The notes beneath the pieces are model-generated. The model searched no databases, was not told the origin of the DNA, and saw only the letters and a program-made list of their open reading frames with translations. DNA of 64,000 bases from a bacterium (GTDB lineage Bacteria; Pseudomonadota; Alphaproteobacteria; Rhizobiales; JAKIUO01), in NCBI GenBank assembly GCA_024228495.1, contig JAAETJ010001012.1, forward strand, positions 1 through 64,000. The letters are read 5' to 3'. Made by a program: the position numbers and the translations under genes. How positions within the stretch are numbered: position 1 is the stretch's first letter; the number at the start of each line of letters is the position of its first letter. Positions 39,427 through 50,403 of the stretch are shown here, in pieces.

Positions 39427-41805
39427 ATGATCAGGCACATAATCTGGTTCGACAAGCTGGGCATGGGCGATGTCCCGCTGGTGGGAGGCAAAAACGCCTC
39501 GCTTGGCGAAATGGTCAGCGGCCTGAAAAGCAAGGGAGTGCGCGTGCCGTTTGGCTTCGCTACCACGGCAGACGCCTATCGCGAATTTATTGCCCATAAT
39601 GATCTCGCCGCCAAGATCGATCGTGAACTTGACGAGCTTGACGTTGATGACATAAAAGCCCTGCAAAAAGCCGGGACGGCGATCCGCGCAATGATCCTTG
39701 CCGCAACCTTTCCGCAAGAGTTTGAATCAGAGCTGGCCAGCGCCTATGAACGGCTGCATGAGCTCGGCGGTTCGCAAAGCTCGGTCGCCGTTCGCTCCTC
39801 GGCAACCGCAGAAGATTTACCCAACGCCTCGTTCGCCGGGCAACAAGAAAGCTATCTCAATGTAGTCGGCCTCAATGATGTACGCCTTGCCGTGCATGAA
39901 GTCTTTGCCTCACTCTATAATGACCGGGCCATCGCCTACCGCGTCCATCAAGGCTTTGATCACAAGCTCGTCGCCCTGTCGGCGGGTGTGCAGCATATGG
40001 TACGCAGTGATCTGGGTAGCTCGGGAGTGATGTTTACGCTTGATACAGAATCAGGATTTCGAAAGGCAGTGTTTATAACGGCGGCTTACGGGCTGGGCGA
40101 AACCGTTGTGCAAGGAGCCGTCAACCCGGATGAGTTTTATGTTTTCAAGCCCAATCTGCAAGCCAATCGCCCCGCCATCCTCAAACGGGTACTGGGCAAA
40201 AAAGCCATTAAAATGATCTATGCCGACAAGGATAGCGCGGACAAGGTGCTGACCATTGACGTGCCAATGGATGAACGTCAGCGTTTTTCCTTAAGCGATG
40301 AGCATGTTGAAGAGCTGGCTCGCTACGCGGTACTGATCGAGCAACATTATGGCCGCCCCATGGATATAGAATGGGTGCTGGATGGCACGGATCAAAAGCT
40401 TTATATCGTGCAGGCGCGTCCCGAAACCGTGGAGAGCCGCACCGATAGTGCGGTCAGTGTCACCTATAAACTGAGAGGCAGCAGCGATGTGCTCGCAACC
40501 GGCCGTGCCATTGGACAGCGGATAGGGGCTGGTACCGTGCGCGTGCTCAGTAATCTTGAAGAGATGGACAAGGTCAAGCCAGGGGATATTCTGGTGACCG
40601 ACATGACCGACCCTGATTGGGAACCCATCATGAAACGGGCGAGCGGCATTGTCACCAATCGCGGCGGACGCACCTGTCACGCTGCGATCATCGCCAGAGA
40701 ACTTGGCGTCCCCGCTATTGTCGGCTGCGATAACGCCACAAGCACCATTTCTGATGGCATTGAGGCAACCGTTTCATGTGCGCAAGGCGAAGAGGGCCGC
40801 GTCTACGCCGATAAACTCGACTTTGAAATCTTGCGTGCCGATGCTGGCGAGATGCCCAAACTGCCCGTCAAAATCATGATGAATGTTGGCAATCCAAGCC
40901 GCGCTTTCACCTTTTCCCAAATGCCCAATGAGGGTATTGGTCTGGCCCGTCTTGAATTTATGGTGAGCAATACGATTGGCGTGCATCCGCGTGCCTTGAT
41001 CGAATATGATCAACAGGACGAAGACTTAAAGCGCCAGATCGACGCAAAGATCTCAGGGTATGATGGGCCTGTTTCCTTTTACGTTGAGAAACTCGTCGAA
41101 GGCATCTCGACCCTCGCCGCCGCCTTTGCTGGTAAACCGGTGATCGTGCGCCTGTCGGATTTCAAATCCAACGAATATGCCAACCTGCTGGGTGGCAAAG
41201 GTTTTGAACCCGATGAAGAAAATCCCATGATCGGTTTTCGTGGCGCCTCGCGCTATATAGCCTCAAGCTTTCGCCCCTGTTTCGAGTTGGAATGTCGGGC
41301 CGTCAAACAGGTGCGAAACGAGATGGGGCTGACCAATCTGGAAATTATGATCCCGTTTGTACGTACACTTGATGAGGCCAGACAAGTAGTTGATCTGCTC
41401 GCGGAAAATGGTTTGAAGCGCGGAGAAAATGACTTACGCCTTATCATGATGTGCGAGATCCCCTCAAACGCTTTACTGGCCAATGAATTCCTCGATTATT
41501 TCGATGGGTTTTCCATCGGCTCCAATGATTTGACCCAGTTAACGCTGGGGCTGGATCGCGACAGTGCACTGGTGGCCGATAGCTTTGATGAACGCAATGG
41601 AGCCGTCAAGGCACTGATGGTCATGGCCATAGAGGCTTGCCAGAAACAGGGTAAATATATCGGCATCTGCGGGCAAGGCCCCTCGGACTATCCAGACCTC
41701 GCCGAATGGCTAGCTAATCTTAACATTAGTAGTTTGTCGCTGAACCCTGATACCGTCACCGACACCTGGCTGCATCTGGCAAAGCACCTGAAAATCGAAG
41801 CCTGA
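39427..41805 (+). CDS. ppsA: Phosphoenolpyruvate synthase
   Basis: [73 protein letters not shown]. Confidence 0.96.
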   Translation: MIRHIIWFDKLGMGDVPLVGGKNASLGEMVSGLKSKGVRVPFGFATTADAYREFIAHNDLAAKIDRELDELDVDDIKALQKAGTAIRAMILAATFPQEFESELASAYERLHELGGSQSSVAVRSSATAEDLPNASFAGQQESYLNVVGLNDVRLAVHEVFASLYNDRAIAYRVHQGFDHKLVALSAGVQHMVRSDLGSSGVMFTLDTESGFRKAVFITAAYGLGETVVQGAVNPDEFYVFKPNLQANRPAILKRVLGKKAIKMIYADKDSADKVLTIDVPMDERQRFSLSDEHVEELARYAVLIEQHYGRPMDIEWVLDGTDQKLYIVQARPETVESRTDSAVSVTYKLRGSSDVLATGRAIGQRIGAGTVRVLSNLEEMDKVKPGDILVTDMTDPDWEPIMKRASGIVTNRGGRTCHAAIIARELGVPAIVGCDNATSTISDGIEATVSCAQGEEGRVYADKLDFEILRADAGEMPKLPVKIMMNVGNPSRAFTFSQMPNEGIGLARLEFMVSNTIGVHPRALIEYDQQDEDLKRQIDAKISGYDGPVSFYVEKLVEGISTLAAAFAGKPVIVRLSDFKSNEYANLLGGKGFEPDEENPMIGFRGASRYIASSFRPCFELECRAVKQVRNEMGLTNLEIMIPFVRTLDEARQVVDLLAENGLKRGENDLRLIMMCEIPSNALLANEFLDYFDGFSIGSNDLTQLTLGLDRDSALVADSFDERNGAVKALMVMAIEACQKQGKYIGICGQGPSDYPDLAEWLANLNISSLSLNPDTVTDTWLHLAKHLKIEA

Positions 41806-41878
41806 GGTTTTTGCTTGATCGCTTGGGGTAAATCTCAATATTATTCCTAAACTCTCTCACTTGCCCGAACCGGTATCC

Positions 41879-42541
41879 CTACCCCACCACAATCACGTGC
41901 AGGTGGCACGGGCCATGGGCACCGGTGATGAGGGTTTGCTCGATATCGGCGGTACGCGAGGGACCAGAGATAAAATTGACGGTGCGGGGCATTTGCGGGC
42001 CGCGCGTGCCCCAGGGTAATTTCAGCCAGGCATCTTCATAAGAACCGACAATATCGCGCACACGGATCAGCACAATATTGGTCTCTGGAAGAAAACTAAG
42101 GGTCACAGGATTTTCGGGACCAGAGGCGACAAACAGGGTGCCAGTTTCAGACACACCGGCAAACGCGTGTGTCAAGGAGAGGACATCTTCTCCAGTTGCC
42201 GGTCCCGACATTATTACGAGATCAGATTGCTCGCTCCAGTCAATTTCGCCAATCAGTTTATCCGCGCCGCATTTAAGCTGATGGGCCAAATCGTTGACAA
42301 TCATATATCGAGCTACTTCGCTGGCAACGTCCGCCAATTCTGACAGGTGAGCCACTGTCGCCTCGACGCTTTCAAGCATTTTGATAAAGTTATCAACCAG
42401 CTCTGGATGAGAGCGCAATGCTCTTTCGGGGATCAGATTGCGCGCATGGTCATCAAGATGTTTGCGCACCACTTCAAGGCGTTCGGGATCACTTGCCGTA
42501 ACACCAAGAGCGCGGCGAATATTTTTAACAAAACCGTTCAC
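41879..42541 (-). CDS. lutC: Lactate utilization protein C (LUD domain)
   Basis: LUD-domain C-terminus VRDIVGSYEDAW...GPSRTADIEQTLITGAHGPCHLHVIVVG; ATGA overlap with lutB. Confidence 0.9.
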   Translation of the reverse strand: MNGFVKNIRRALGVTASDPERLEVVRKHLDDHARNLIPERALRSHPELVDNFIKMLESVEATVAHLSELADVASEVARYMIVNDLAHQLKCGADKLIGEIDWSEQSDLVIMSGPATGEDVLSLTHAFAGVSETGTLFVASGPENPVTLSFLPETNIVLIRVRDIVGSYEDAWLKLPWGTRGPQMPRTVNFISGPSRTADIEQTLITGAHGPCHLHVIVVG

Positions 42542-43965
42542 AAGCGCCCCTCCCTTTGATGTTTTTTCAGCAAGGACATGAAGGTTTTACCACTGGGGGC
42601 TGGCAGGTCTCGGCTATTCGTCCAGCCAGTGGCCAATGGTAACCAGCGAAAGTTTCGCTTGCACCCTGCAAGTTTTGCAAGCAACGGCATCACTATGCCG
42701 GTCATAAATTGATAGAGTCTTGGTCGTTTGGCGACAATGACCCAAGCGGTTAGAGAGCTTCGCACCAAAACGGGTAGTCCCCCCCCTTGATGATGTTTTT
42801 CGCGCCATTTGCGCATCAGATCCGGCAGCTTGATCCCCATGGGACATACCTGTTCACAGCGCCCACATAAACTCGAAGCGTTCGGCAAATCAGCAGCTTC
42901 ATCAAGACCCAGAAACGAGGGGGTCAAAACAGCACCAATGGGGCCTGGATAAACCCAGCCATAGGCATGCCCACCGATTGATTGATAGACCGGGCAGTGG
43001 TTCATGCAGGCCCCGCAACGAATACAGCGCAGCGCCTCAGAAAACTCACCAGCCAGCTGTTCTGTCCGGCCATTATCCAGTAAGACCACATGATATTCTT
43101 GTGGCCCATCCAGATCTTGCGAGCGTCTCGGCCCTGTCGAAAAGGTCGTGTAAGTGGTGATGGATTGCCCCGTTGCGGAGCGTGCCAGCACGCGTACCAA
43201 CGTGCTCGTATCGTTTAAGGTTGGCACCAGCTTGTCGATGCTGGTGATGACGATATGAACGGGGGCCAGCGATTGCGTCAGGTCGCCATTGCCCTCATTG
43301 GTAACAATCACCGATGAGCCAGTTTGAGCGATAAGGAAATTGGCACCGGTGATGCCAATGTCAGCATTGATAAATTCACTGCGCAACATGTTACGCGCTT
43401 CAAACACAAGCGCGGCCGGGTCGCTAAGATCGCGCCCCGCAGGCAGCTCCTTGTGCACCCGGCGAAAATCCGCTTCGACCTGATCGGCACCCACATGCAC
43501 AGCAGGGGCAACGATATGACTGGGGGGTTCGTTGCGCAACTGGATAATATATTCTCCAAGATCGGTTTCAAGAACCCGCAATCCCGCTTCTTCGAGATGG
43601 TCATTGAGACCGATTTCCTCGGCCACCATGCTCTTGCCCTTGGTAATCAGTCGGGCATTTTTATCGCGGCAAATCTGTAATATCTGCTCGCAGGCATCCG
43701 CTGCCGTATGCGCCAAATGCAAATGCCCACCGCTGGCGACAAGCTGTTTTTCATAGACCTCCAAATAAAGATCCAGATGCTTCAGCGTATGCGTTTTTAT
43801 GGCTTGGCCCTGCTGACAAAGCTCATCAAATTCCGGCAATGCAGCTCGCGCTTTTGCTCGTTTTTCGACGAAGCCACGGCCCAATACTTTCAGAGATTTT
43901 TGCAAGCGCTGGTTTTTGAGGGCATCTTGAGCATTTTCTTTAAAGGAGCCAGCGGTAGATTTCAT
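42538..43965 (-). CDS. lutB: Lactate utilization iron-sulfur protein B
   Basis: ALRCIRCGACMNHCPVYQSIGGHAYGWVYPGPIGAVLTP...ASSLCGRCEQVCPMGIKLPDLM. Confidence 0.95.
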   Translation of the reverse strand: MKSTAGSFKENAQDALKNQRLQKSLKVLGRGFVEKRAKARAALPEFDELCQQGQAIKTHTLKHLDLYLEVYEKQLVASGGHLHLAHTAADACEQILQICRDKNARLITKGKSMVAEEIGLNDHLEEAGLRVLETDLGEYIIQLRNEPPSHIVAPAVHVGADQVEADFRRVHKELPAGRDLSDPAALVFEARNMLRSEFINADIGITGANFLIAQTGSSVIVTNEGNGDLTQSLAPVHIVITSIDKLVPTLNDTSTLVRVLARSATGQSITTYTTFSTGPRRSQDLDGPQEYHVVLLDNGRTEQLAGEFSEALRCIRCGACMNHCPVYQSIGGHAYGWVYPGPIGAVLTPSFLGLDEAADLPNASSLCGRCEQVCPMGIKLPDLMRKWREKHHQGGGLPVLVRSSLTAWVIVAKRPRLYQFMTGIVMPLLAKLAGCKRNFRWLPLATGWTNSRDLPAPSGKTFMSLLKKHQREGRL

Positions 43966-44777
43966 TTCTGCTTCCCCTGCTTTGGCCCCTTCATCCCGGC
44001 AATTGGCGGCTCATCACTCATACCTGCCAATATTTCTGCCACATGACGCACCTCGATAGAGCTGCCATCGCGGGATAGTTTTCCCGCCATATTCATCAAA
44101 CAACCCATATCGCCGCCTAGTAGCATCTGCGTATTCGCAGCTTCTATATTAGCACATTTCTTACTGACCATCGCATCCGAAATTTCGGGATATTTAACGC
44201 AGAACATACCGCCAAACCCGCAACAGGCCTCCCCGTCTGACAACTCCGATAACTCAAGGCCGCGCAAGGAGTTGAGCAATGCCCGCGGCTGCTGTTTGAC
44301 GTTGAGCTCGCGTAATCCAGCACACGCATCGTGATAGGTGATGCGCCCGGCAAAACCCCGGTCAACGCTTTGCAAGCCGCATTTATCGACCAAAAAACTT
44401 GTGAGCTCGAAAACCTTGTCTGCAAATGAGATTGCCCGCTCATACTGGTCGGTGTCTTTTAGCAATTCTGGATAATGGGTTTTCAGCATACCGGCGCAGG
44501 ACCCGGACGGGGCGACAACATAATCAAAACTCTCAAAATTCTTGATGACCTCAATGGCAAGCTCTTGGGCGGCCTGGCGATCACCAGAATTATAGGCGGG
44601 CTGACCGCAACAGGTCTGGGTCAGTGGCACCGACACTTCACAACCCGCTTCTTGCAGCAGTTTCATGGCCGCAAACCCAACCACCGGGCGAAATAGATCC
44701 ACAAGGCAAGTGACATACAAGGCAACTCTTGGCAAACCAACTTGCGGGACGTGGAGGGAGTTGATATTTTCGGCCAA
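43962..44777 (-). CDS. lutA: Lactate utilization protein A (CCG-domain Fe-S oxidoreductase)
   Basis: VALYVTCLVDLFRPVVGFAAMKLLQEAGCEVSVPLTQTCCGQPAYNSGD...CCGFGGMFCVKYPEIS. Confidence 0.94.
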   Translation of the reverse strand: MAENINSLHVPQVGLPRVALYVTCLVDLFRPVVGFAAMKLLQEAGCEVSVPLTQTCCGQPAYNSGDRQAAQELAIEVIKNFESFDYVVAPSGSCAGMLKTHYPELLKDTDQYERAISFADKVFELTSFLVDKCGLQSVDRGFAGRITYHDACAGLRELNVKQQPRALLNSLRGLELSELSDGEACCGFGGMFCVKYPEISDAMVSKKCANIEAANTQMLLGGDMGCLMNMAGKLSRDGSSIEVRHVAEILAGMSDEPPIAGMKGPKQGKQK

Positions 44778-44888
44778 GACGTAAAGCTCCTTTTGTAACC
44801 TTCCCCTCGCACGATAGTTGAGCTACATCTTACAAACAATCGATTTATAAGCAAAATTCAAAGTCCCTGTCAGTTTTCAGAAAATTTT

Positions 44889-45080
44889 ATGTTTGAAGGA
44901 CCCTATGTGCGGGGCGAGCACAATAGGATTTGCGACCATTACCTATTCACTTTTACGCAATGGTTGGAGGCCGATAGCGTCGATCCCGACTTGCTGCTAA
45001 AAATCAGAGATCACCGGCAAATGATGTTGCAAAGACAAAGCGTTCAAACAGCATTGGAAGTGCAACTGCAATCCCATTAG
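44889..45080 (+). CDS. Hypothetical small protein
   Basis: 63-aa ORF MFEGPYVRGEHNRICDHYLFTFTQWLEADSVDPD...; no family recognised. Confidence 0.35.
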   Translation: MFEGPYVRGEHNRICDHYLFTFTQWLEADSVDPDLLLKIRDHRQMMLQRQSVQTALEVQLQSH

Positions 45081-45178
45081 TGATTTGTTAAGGTCGTTAG
45101 CAATCTTTACCTCCAATTGTCGCTCCATTAGTTTTTAGACGCTATAGTTTCAAGCAAGAAAAACGTGGTGGTAATTCA

Positions 45179-46612
45179 ATGAGTTCTAAAAATAAACAAT
45201 CTATACATCCCTATATTTTGTCAGGGGGTTCAGGCACACGCCTTTGGCCGCTGTCACGAAAATCCTATCCCAAGCAGTTTTTGAAACTTGTTGGTGAAGA
45301 CAGTCTGCTGCAACAAACAGCCAAACGCCTGCGCGGCCCGAATTTTCGCGATCCATCGGTGCTGGCGAACAATGATCACCGCTTTATCATTGCCGAGCAA
45401 ATGCAGCTGGTGGGTGTCAAACCCAAAGACATTATTCTTGAGCCGGTTGGTCGCAACACTGCCCCTGCCGCCCTGGTCGCCGCCCTTCGCAGCGCGCAGC
45501 CCGATGAGGATGCCCTTATCTTGCTGCTACCATCCGATCACATCATCAAGGACGTAGAAAAATTTCAGGAAACCATATTGTCCGGCATCGCTGATGCCAA
45601 CAAGGGGCATCTCGTGACCTTTGGCATCAAGCCAACGGCTCCCGAAACCGGCTATGGTTATATCGAAACAAGCGGCGATCCCCAAATGGCGCTCGACGTG
45701 GAACGCTTTGTCGAAAAACCAGTGCGCGCCAAGGCGAAAGGATATCTGGCGGCTGGTAATTTCTTCTGGAACGCCGGTATCTTCATGTATCGCGCCGGAT
45801 CAATGATCGAGGCTTTTGCCAATCATGCCCCGCAGATCCTCAGGCATTGCCGAGCGGCCCTTGAAAAAGCACAAAGTGATCTTGATTTTTTGCGCCTTGA
45901 TAAACCATCCTATGCGCAATGCGAAAGCATATCCCTTGACTATGCCATCATGGAAAAAGCCAATGGTATCAAATGCATTCCCCTTGAAACTGACTGGAGT
46001 GATCTTGGTGCCTGGTCGGCCATCTGGGATGCCATGGACAAAGATAAAAATGGCAATGTCATCAAGGGTGACGTGGTTATTCATAATACAAAAAACAGTT
46101 TTATCCAAAGTGCCCACGGCACCTGCCTGTCTCTGGTTGGACTGGACAATGTGCTGGCCATCGCCACCAAGGATGCGATCTTGCTGGCCAACAAAGATAA
46201 TGCCCAGGATGTTAAAGCTATCGTTGATAAGCTGCAGGCGTCAGGACGCACAGAAGCGGTGGAACACCGGCGCGTCTATCGACCGTGGGGCTGGTATGAG
46301 CAATTGAGTGCGGGCAACCGCTTTCAGGTCAAAGTACTGATGGTCAATCCAGGAGCACAACTTTCCTTGCAAAGTCATTACCATCGCGCCGAACATTGGG
46401 TCGTGGTCTCTGGTACAGCAGAAGTGCGGGTCGGCGACAAGATCTCCTTATTATCCGAAAATGAAAGCACCTATATCCCCATCGGCACCCTTCATCGCCT
46501 CGGCAATCCGGGTAAACTACCGGCTATGTTGATCGAAGTACAATCAGGCTCATATCTTGGCGAAGATGATATCGAGCGCTATGAAGATGATTTTGGCCGC
46601 GGCGACAGCTAG
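45179..46612 (+). CDS. manC: Mannose-1-phosphate guanylyltransferase / mannose-6-phosphate isomerase
   Basis: YILSGGSGTRLWPLSRKSYPKQFLKL...FVEKP...RPWGWYEQLSAGNRFQVKVLMVNPGAQLSLQSHYHRAEHWVVVSGTAEV. Confidence 0.95.
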   Translation: MSSKNKQSIHPYILSGGSGTRLWPLSRKSYPKQFLKLVGEDSLLQQTAKRLRGPNFRDPSVLANNDHRFIIAEQMQLVGVKPKDIILEPVGRNTAPAALVAALRSAQPDEDALILLLPSDHIIKDVEKFQETILSGIADANKGHLVTFGIKPTAPETGYGYIETSGDPQMALDVERFVEKPVRAKAKGYLAAGNFFWNAGIFMYRAGSMIEAFANHAPQILRHCRAALEKAQSDLDFLRLDKPSYAQCESISLDYAIMEKANGIKCIPLETDWSDLGAWSAIWDAMDKDKNGNVIKGDVVIHNTKNSFIQSAHGTCLSLVGLDNVLAIATKDAILLANKDNAQDVKAIVDKLQASGRTEAVEHRRVYRPWGWYEQLSAGNRFQVKVLMVNPGAQLSLQSHYHRAEHWVVVSGTAEVRVGDKISLLSENESTYIPIGTLHRLGNPGKLPAMLIEVQSGSYLGEDDIERYEDDFGRGDS

Positions 46613-46744
46613 CTGCAATTGTGACTGACAAACCGGCCATCTTCTAGGGGAACAATCACCCTCATGAAATTCTCTGTCATGCCCGCTTTCAGCACTGATC
46701 TATCACCATTCAACTAGTAGCTTGTATAACAACCCGGCGCATCA

Positions 46745-46909
46745 TTAGCCGTATAAAATAAGGTGATTTACGTCCTCGCTGGTCATTTCGTGCATCTGTT
46801 CATAGATTTGTCGGTTCGCCAAAAAGTCTTGTTTGAATTTATTGAGATCAACAGAAGCACTACAATCAGATAACGCTAAAAACAAAACAATCAAAACGAG
46901 GATTTTTAT
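46745..46909 (-). CDS. Putative small lipoprotein-like ORF without ATG/GTG/TTG at its N-terminus (possible pseudogene)
   Basis: Frame IKILVLIVLFLALSDCSASVDLNKFKQDFLANRQIYEQMHEMTSEDVNHLILYG*: signal-like core plus Cys; TAG immediately before the ATA codon. Confidence 0.35.
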   Translation of the reverse strand: MKILVLIVLFLALSDCSASVDLNKFKQDFLANRQIYEQMHEMTSEDVNHLILYG

Positions 46910-47143
46910 CTACCTGCTCTCGCGCATATTTATAGGTGAGCAATATCATCCATTATGAGGTACCTAGCTGTCACGCTGGCGAACAACACGCCGAACCGTT
47001 TGCACCAGATTACCACCGAGGGATAATCGCCAGCTATAATCGTTTATGAAAGAACATAATTCTGGTCGCCAATAGTACTCCAAAGAGGGCCGAGCAATAC
47101 GAATTTGCTATTTGTCACATTGCTTGATTGTTTGACGTCACCG

Positions 47144-48763
47144 TTACATATTGACATAGTTTGGCCCCTCACCACCATTTGGTGTCACCCAATTAATATT
47201 TTGCCCGGGGTCCTTGATGTCACAGCACTTGCAATGAATACAGTTCTGCGCATGGATCAGTAGTTTTTTCTGACCGCGTTGATCGGCCTCAACATATTCA
47301 TATACGCCAGCCGGGCAATAGCGCACTTCAGGGCCGTCATAGCGAGCCAGATTGACAGTGAGTGGTGCCTGTTCATCTTTAAGCTGCAAATGGCAGGGCT
47401 GATCCTCTTCATGGCTGACTGCCGCAAAGGACAAATTGGTCGCCTTGTCAAAACTGATGACACCATCAGCTTTGAGATAGAAAATTTCTCGCATGGCAGC
47501 AGCTGATTTCAAAGTTTCATGGTCACCATGATGGTGCAGCGTCCATGGTGCACTGCCCAAAAACATATAAGTATCGAGCGCCGCATGGGCAAGACCGCCC
47601 CACAGGCCTCCTTTTGCAAAACCGGGGCGAATATTACGCGCTTTAGTCAGTTCGCGCCAGATCCATGAGCTTTCGACCCTTTGTTGCAGATCCAGTTCGA
47701 GCGGTGGCTGGTCGCAAGCGATTGCAACAAAAGCCGCCTCTGCTGCCAACATGCCCGATTTCATGGCCGTATGCGTGCCTTTGATCTTTGCCACATTGAG
47801 AAATCCGGCTTCACAACCGATCAGGCAACCACCAGGAAAGCTCATCTTGGGAATGGACTGTAATCCACCTTCGTTCAAGGCACGCGCGCCATAAGTGATG
47901 CGCCGCCCCCCTTCGAGGATTGGTTTGATCGAGGGATGGAACTTAAAGCGTTGCAGCTCTTCATAGGGCGATAAATGTGGATTAGGGTAGTCAAGGCCAA
48001 CGATCAAGCCCAGCGACAGCACGTTGTTTTCCTGATGATAAAGAAAGGAGCCCCCATACGTATCTGATTTCAAGGGCCAGCCAATCGTATGCAGAACCTC
48101 TCCAAGCCGGTGGTTTTCCGGTTTGATTTCCCACAGTTCTTTAATACCGATGCCATAGATTTGCGGATCGCAATTGGCGCGCAGGTCAAACTTTTCCATC
48201 AATTGCTTGCCAAGATGGCCGCGACAGCCCTCCGCGAAAAAGGTGTAGCTGGCGCGCAGCTCCATACCCCGTTGAAAACTGGGGCCTTTGCTTCCGTCGC
48301 GCAAGAGACCCATATCACCGGTGGCGACGCCTTTGACCGCGCCACCATCATGATAGATAATCGAAGCGGCCGCAAAACCCGGGTAGATCTCAACTCCCAG
48401 CGCTTCTGCCTCGATGGCTAGCCAGCGACAAAATTCCCCAAGGCTGATAATATAATTGCCTGCATTTCTCATTGATGCTGCAACCGGCAAGGGGAGCGCT
48501 TGAGTTTTGGACAGCATCAGAAACTGGTCTTTAGTGACCTGTGTCTTGAGCGGCGCGTTTCGTTGCTGCCAGTCAGGCATTAGTTCATCAAGCGCCCGTG
48601 TTTCAAGGATGGCGCCAGACAAAATATGTGCGCCTACCTGCGCTCCCTTCTCGACCACACAAACAGAAATCTCGCGCCCATGTTGCAAAGCCAATTGCTT
48701 CAATTGGATGGCGGCGGACAGTCCCGCCGGGCCAGCGCCAACGATCACAATATCAAATTGCAT
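47144..48763 (-). CDS. Electron transfer flavoprotein-ubiquinone oxidoreductase
   Basis: FDIVIVGAGPAGLSAAIQLKQ...FLNVAKIKGTHTAMKSGMLAAE...CIHCKCCDIKDPGQNINWVTPNGGEGPNYVNM. Confidence 0.95.
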   Translation of the reverse strand: MQFDIVIVGAGPAGLSAAIQLKQLALQHGREISVCVVEKGAQVGAHILSGAILETRALDELMPDWQQRNAPLKTQVTKDQFLMLSKTQALPLPVAASMRNAGNYIISLGEFCRWLAIEAEALGVEIYPGFAAASIIYHDGGAVKGVATGDMGLLRDGSKGPSFQRGMELRASYTFFAEGCRGHLGKQLMEKFDLRANCDPQIYGIGIKELWEIKPENHRLGEVLHTIGWPLKSDTYGGSFLYHQENNVLSLGLIVGLDYPNPHLSPYEELQRFKFHPSIKPILEGGRRITYGARALNEGGLQSIPKMSFPGGCLIGCEAGFLNVAKIKGTHTAMKSGMLAAEAAFVAIACDQPPLELDLQQRVESSWIWRELTKARNIRPGFAKGGLWGGLAHAALDTYMFLGSAPWTLHHHGDHETLKSAAAMREIFYLKADGVISFDKATNLSFAAVSHEEDQPCHLQLKDEQAPLTVNLARYDGPEVRYCPAGVYEYVEADQRGQKKLLIHAQNCIHCKCCDIKDPGQNINWVTPNGGEGPNYVNM

Positions 48764-49034
48764 ACTCTCGCGACCTGTCATTGTCCAAACGATCCTTCGT
48801 CAAATGATGACTAACCGAAATACCCGCAGCTCACTCATCTTCTTATACAAAAATCTGGAGGATTTCAGATCTTAAATAGAGACCATTATGGATTCAAGCA
48901 TGATAACCGTTAGACGGTGATAAAATAGCTATCGATGACCCTTCAAGCTCGAAATATCTAGATGAGTTATAGGAATGTCGCTACAAGATCCCTTCGCATG
49001 ATTTTGCGTAGCGAGACAATAGAGTGGAACAGAT

Positions 49035-49439
49035 ATGGATAATTGTATTTTTTGTAAAATAATCAAGGGCGAGGTGTCTGATTTAATCATCAACGAGACC
49101 GACGATATTATCACCATCTTGTCGCTGGAAGGGCACCCGTTGATTATCCCCAAACAACATATTGAGAATATTTACGGCTTAGAGCCAGACATTGCCTCGC
49201 AAATCATGCGTGAAGCCGTGACCATGGCCAAAGCGGTCCGCGAGACCACCGGGTGCACCGGTCTCAACCTCATTCAATCAAATGGACATGATGCGGGACA
49301 GGAAGTTTTTCACTTTCATCTGCATGTCAGACCGCGCTGGAAAAATGACGGTATCGAAGCGACCTGGAATACCGCGGAACTAGACCGGAAAAAAAGACAG
49401 GTGTTATCAGATAAGCTTCTTGAATATTTTGAAAGCTGA
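49035..49439 (+). CDS. HIT family protein
   Basis: NCIFCKIIKGEV...LIIPKQHIENI...NGHDAGQEVFHFHLHVRPRWKND. Confidence 0.93.
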   Translation: MDNCIFCKIIKGEVSDLIINETDDIITILSLEGHPLIIPKQHIENIYGLEPDIASQIMREAVTMAKAVRETTGCTGLNLIQSNGHDAGQEVFHFHLHVRPRWKNDGIEATWNTAELDRKKRQVLSDKLLEYFES

Positions 49440-49479
49440 TGGAGGGGGCAGGCTAACATAACTCCAATGCCATTGATTT

Positions 49480-49676
49480 GGACAATCTGCGGTTCGGTCA
49501 CACATTCATCACAGGCAACAAGGCGTATGACGTGCTGGTCGGCGAGCGCGATGTCAAGCTATCGGGTGGTCAACGCCAGCGCATCGCCATTGATTGTCCG
49601 CATATTCCTCAAAGACGCGCCCATCTTGTTGCTGAATGAAGCAACACCGTCGCTCGACAGCGAGGTCGAGAGATGA
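49480..49676 (+). pseudogene. ABC exporter ATPase fragment (MsbA-like), frameshifted and truncated
   Basis: FITGNKAYDVLVGERDVKLSGGQRQRIAID then frameshift to FLKDAPILLLNEATPSLDSEVER*: signature and Walker B motifs in different frames. Confidence 0.8.
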
Positions 49677-49797
49677 GCGGACAAAACGAAAATGACCCCA
49701 CAAGGGGGGCAGAACCAATTAAGAAATTTTGAATGGAAGCTGATGAATCTTCAATTTTGACGCCAGCATGTTTCGGCAGTATTATGCGTGCCGTGCC

Positions 49798-50307
49798 TTA
49801 AACAGGAACCTTGCGAGCACCTTTGATATCTGGCGGTGCAATGATCGCCCCACCGGCTTCGAATTCTTCATCGGTTGGCTCACGCACTGTCAATATCTCC
49901 AGTGTAAAAATGGCTTCTCTGCCGCAAAGCGGGTTATTGCCATCAACAGTCAGTGACTTGTCATTCATCCTTGTCACGATAAAATTCTTGGACTCACCCT
50001 TTTCATTTTGCGTAACAATAGTAGCGCCGATCTCATGGAATTCCTTTGGAACATTGTCAATGTGATCGGTGAACACCAGCGACTCATCCCTAGGGCCATA
50101 GATTTTACTGCAATCAATTGGTACGTCAATGATATCGCCAGCAGATTTGCCTACGAGCTCGGTAAGGATAGCTGGCAACAAGACGTCATTGTGGCCATGC
50201 ACATAACTCAGCGGAAATTCAACCTCACTGAGTATTTGGCCTGTTTTTTGATCGACCACCTTGAAGGCAAGTTCGACAAATTTGTTGTCTTGTATCGTTT
50301 CGCTCAT
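49798..50307 (-). CDS. FKBP-type peptidyl-prolyl isomerase, SlyD-like
   Basis: MSETIQDNKFVELAFKVVDQKTGQILSEVEFPLSYVHGHNDVLLPAILTELVGKSAGDIIDV...NPLCGREAIFTLEIL. Confidence 0.85.
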   Translation of the reverse strand: MSETIQDNKFVELAFKVVDQKTGQILSEVEFPLSYVHGHNDVLLPAILTELVGKSAGDIIDVPIDCSKIYGPRDESLVFTDHIDNVPKEFHEIGATIVTQNEKGESKNFIVTRMNDKSLTVDGNNPLCGREAIFTLEILTVREPTDEEFEAGGAIIAPPDIKGARKVPV

Positions 50308-50403
50308 ATCAAATTCGCAACTAGGTCCATCTGGATGATGTCGACGGGGATTTTGCGGCCACGCGAACAAAAAGATCGCGTGGCCGTATCATATCAAGCT
50401 TAC

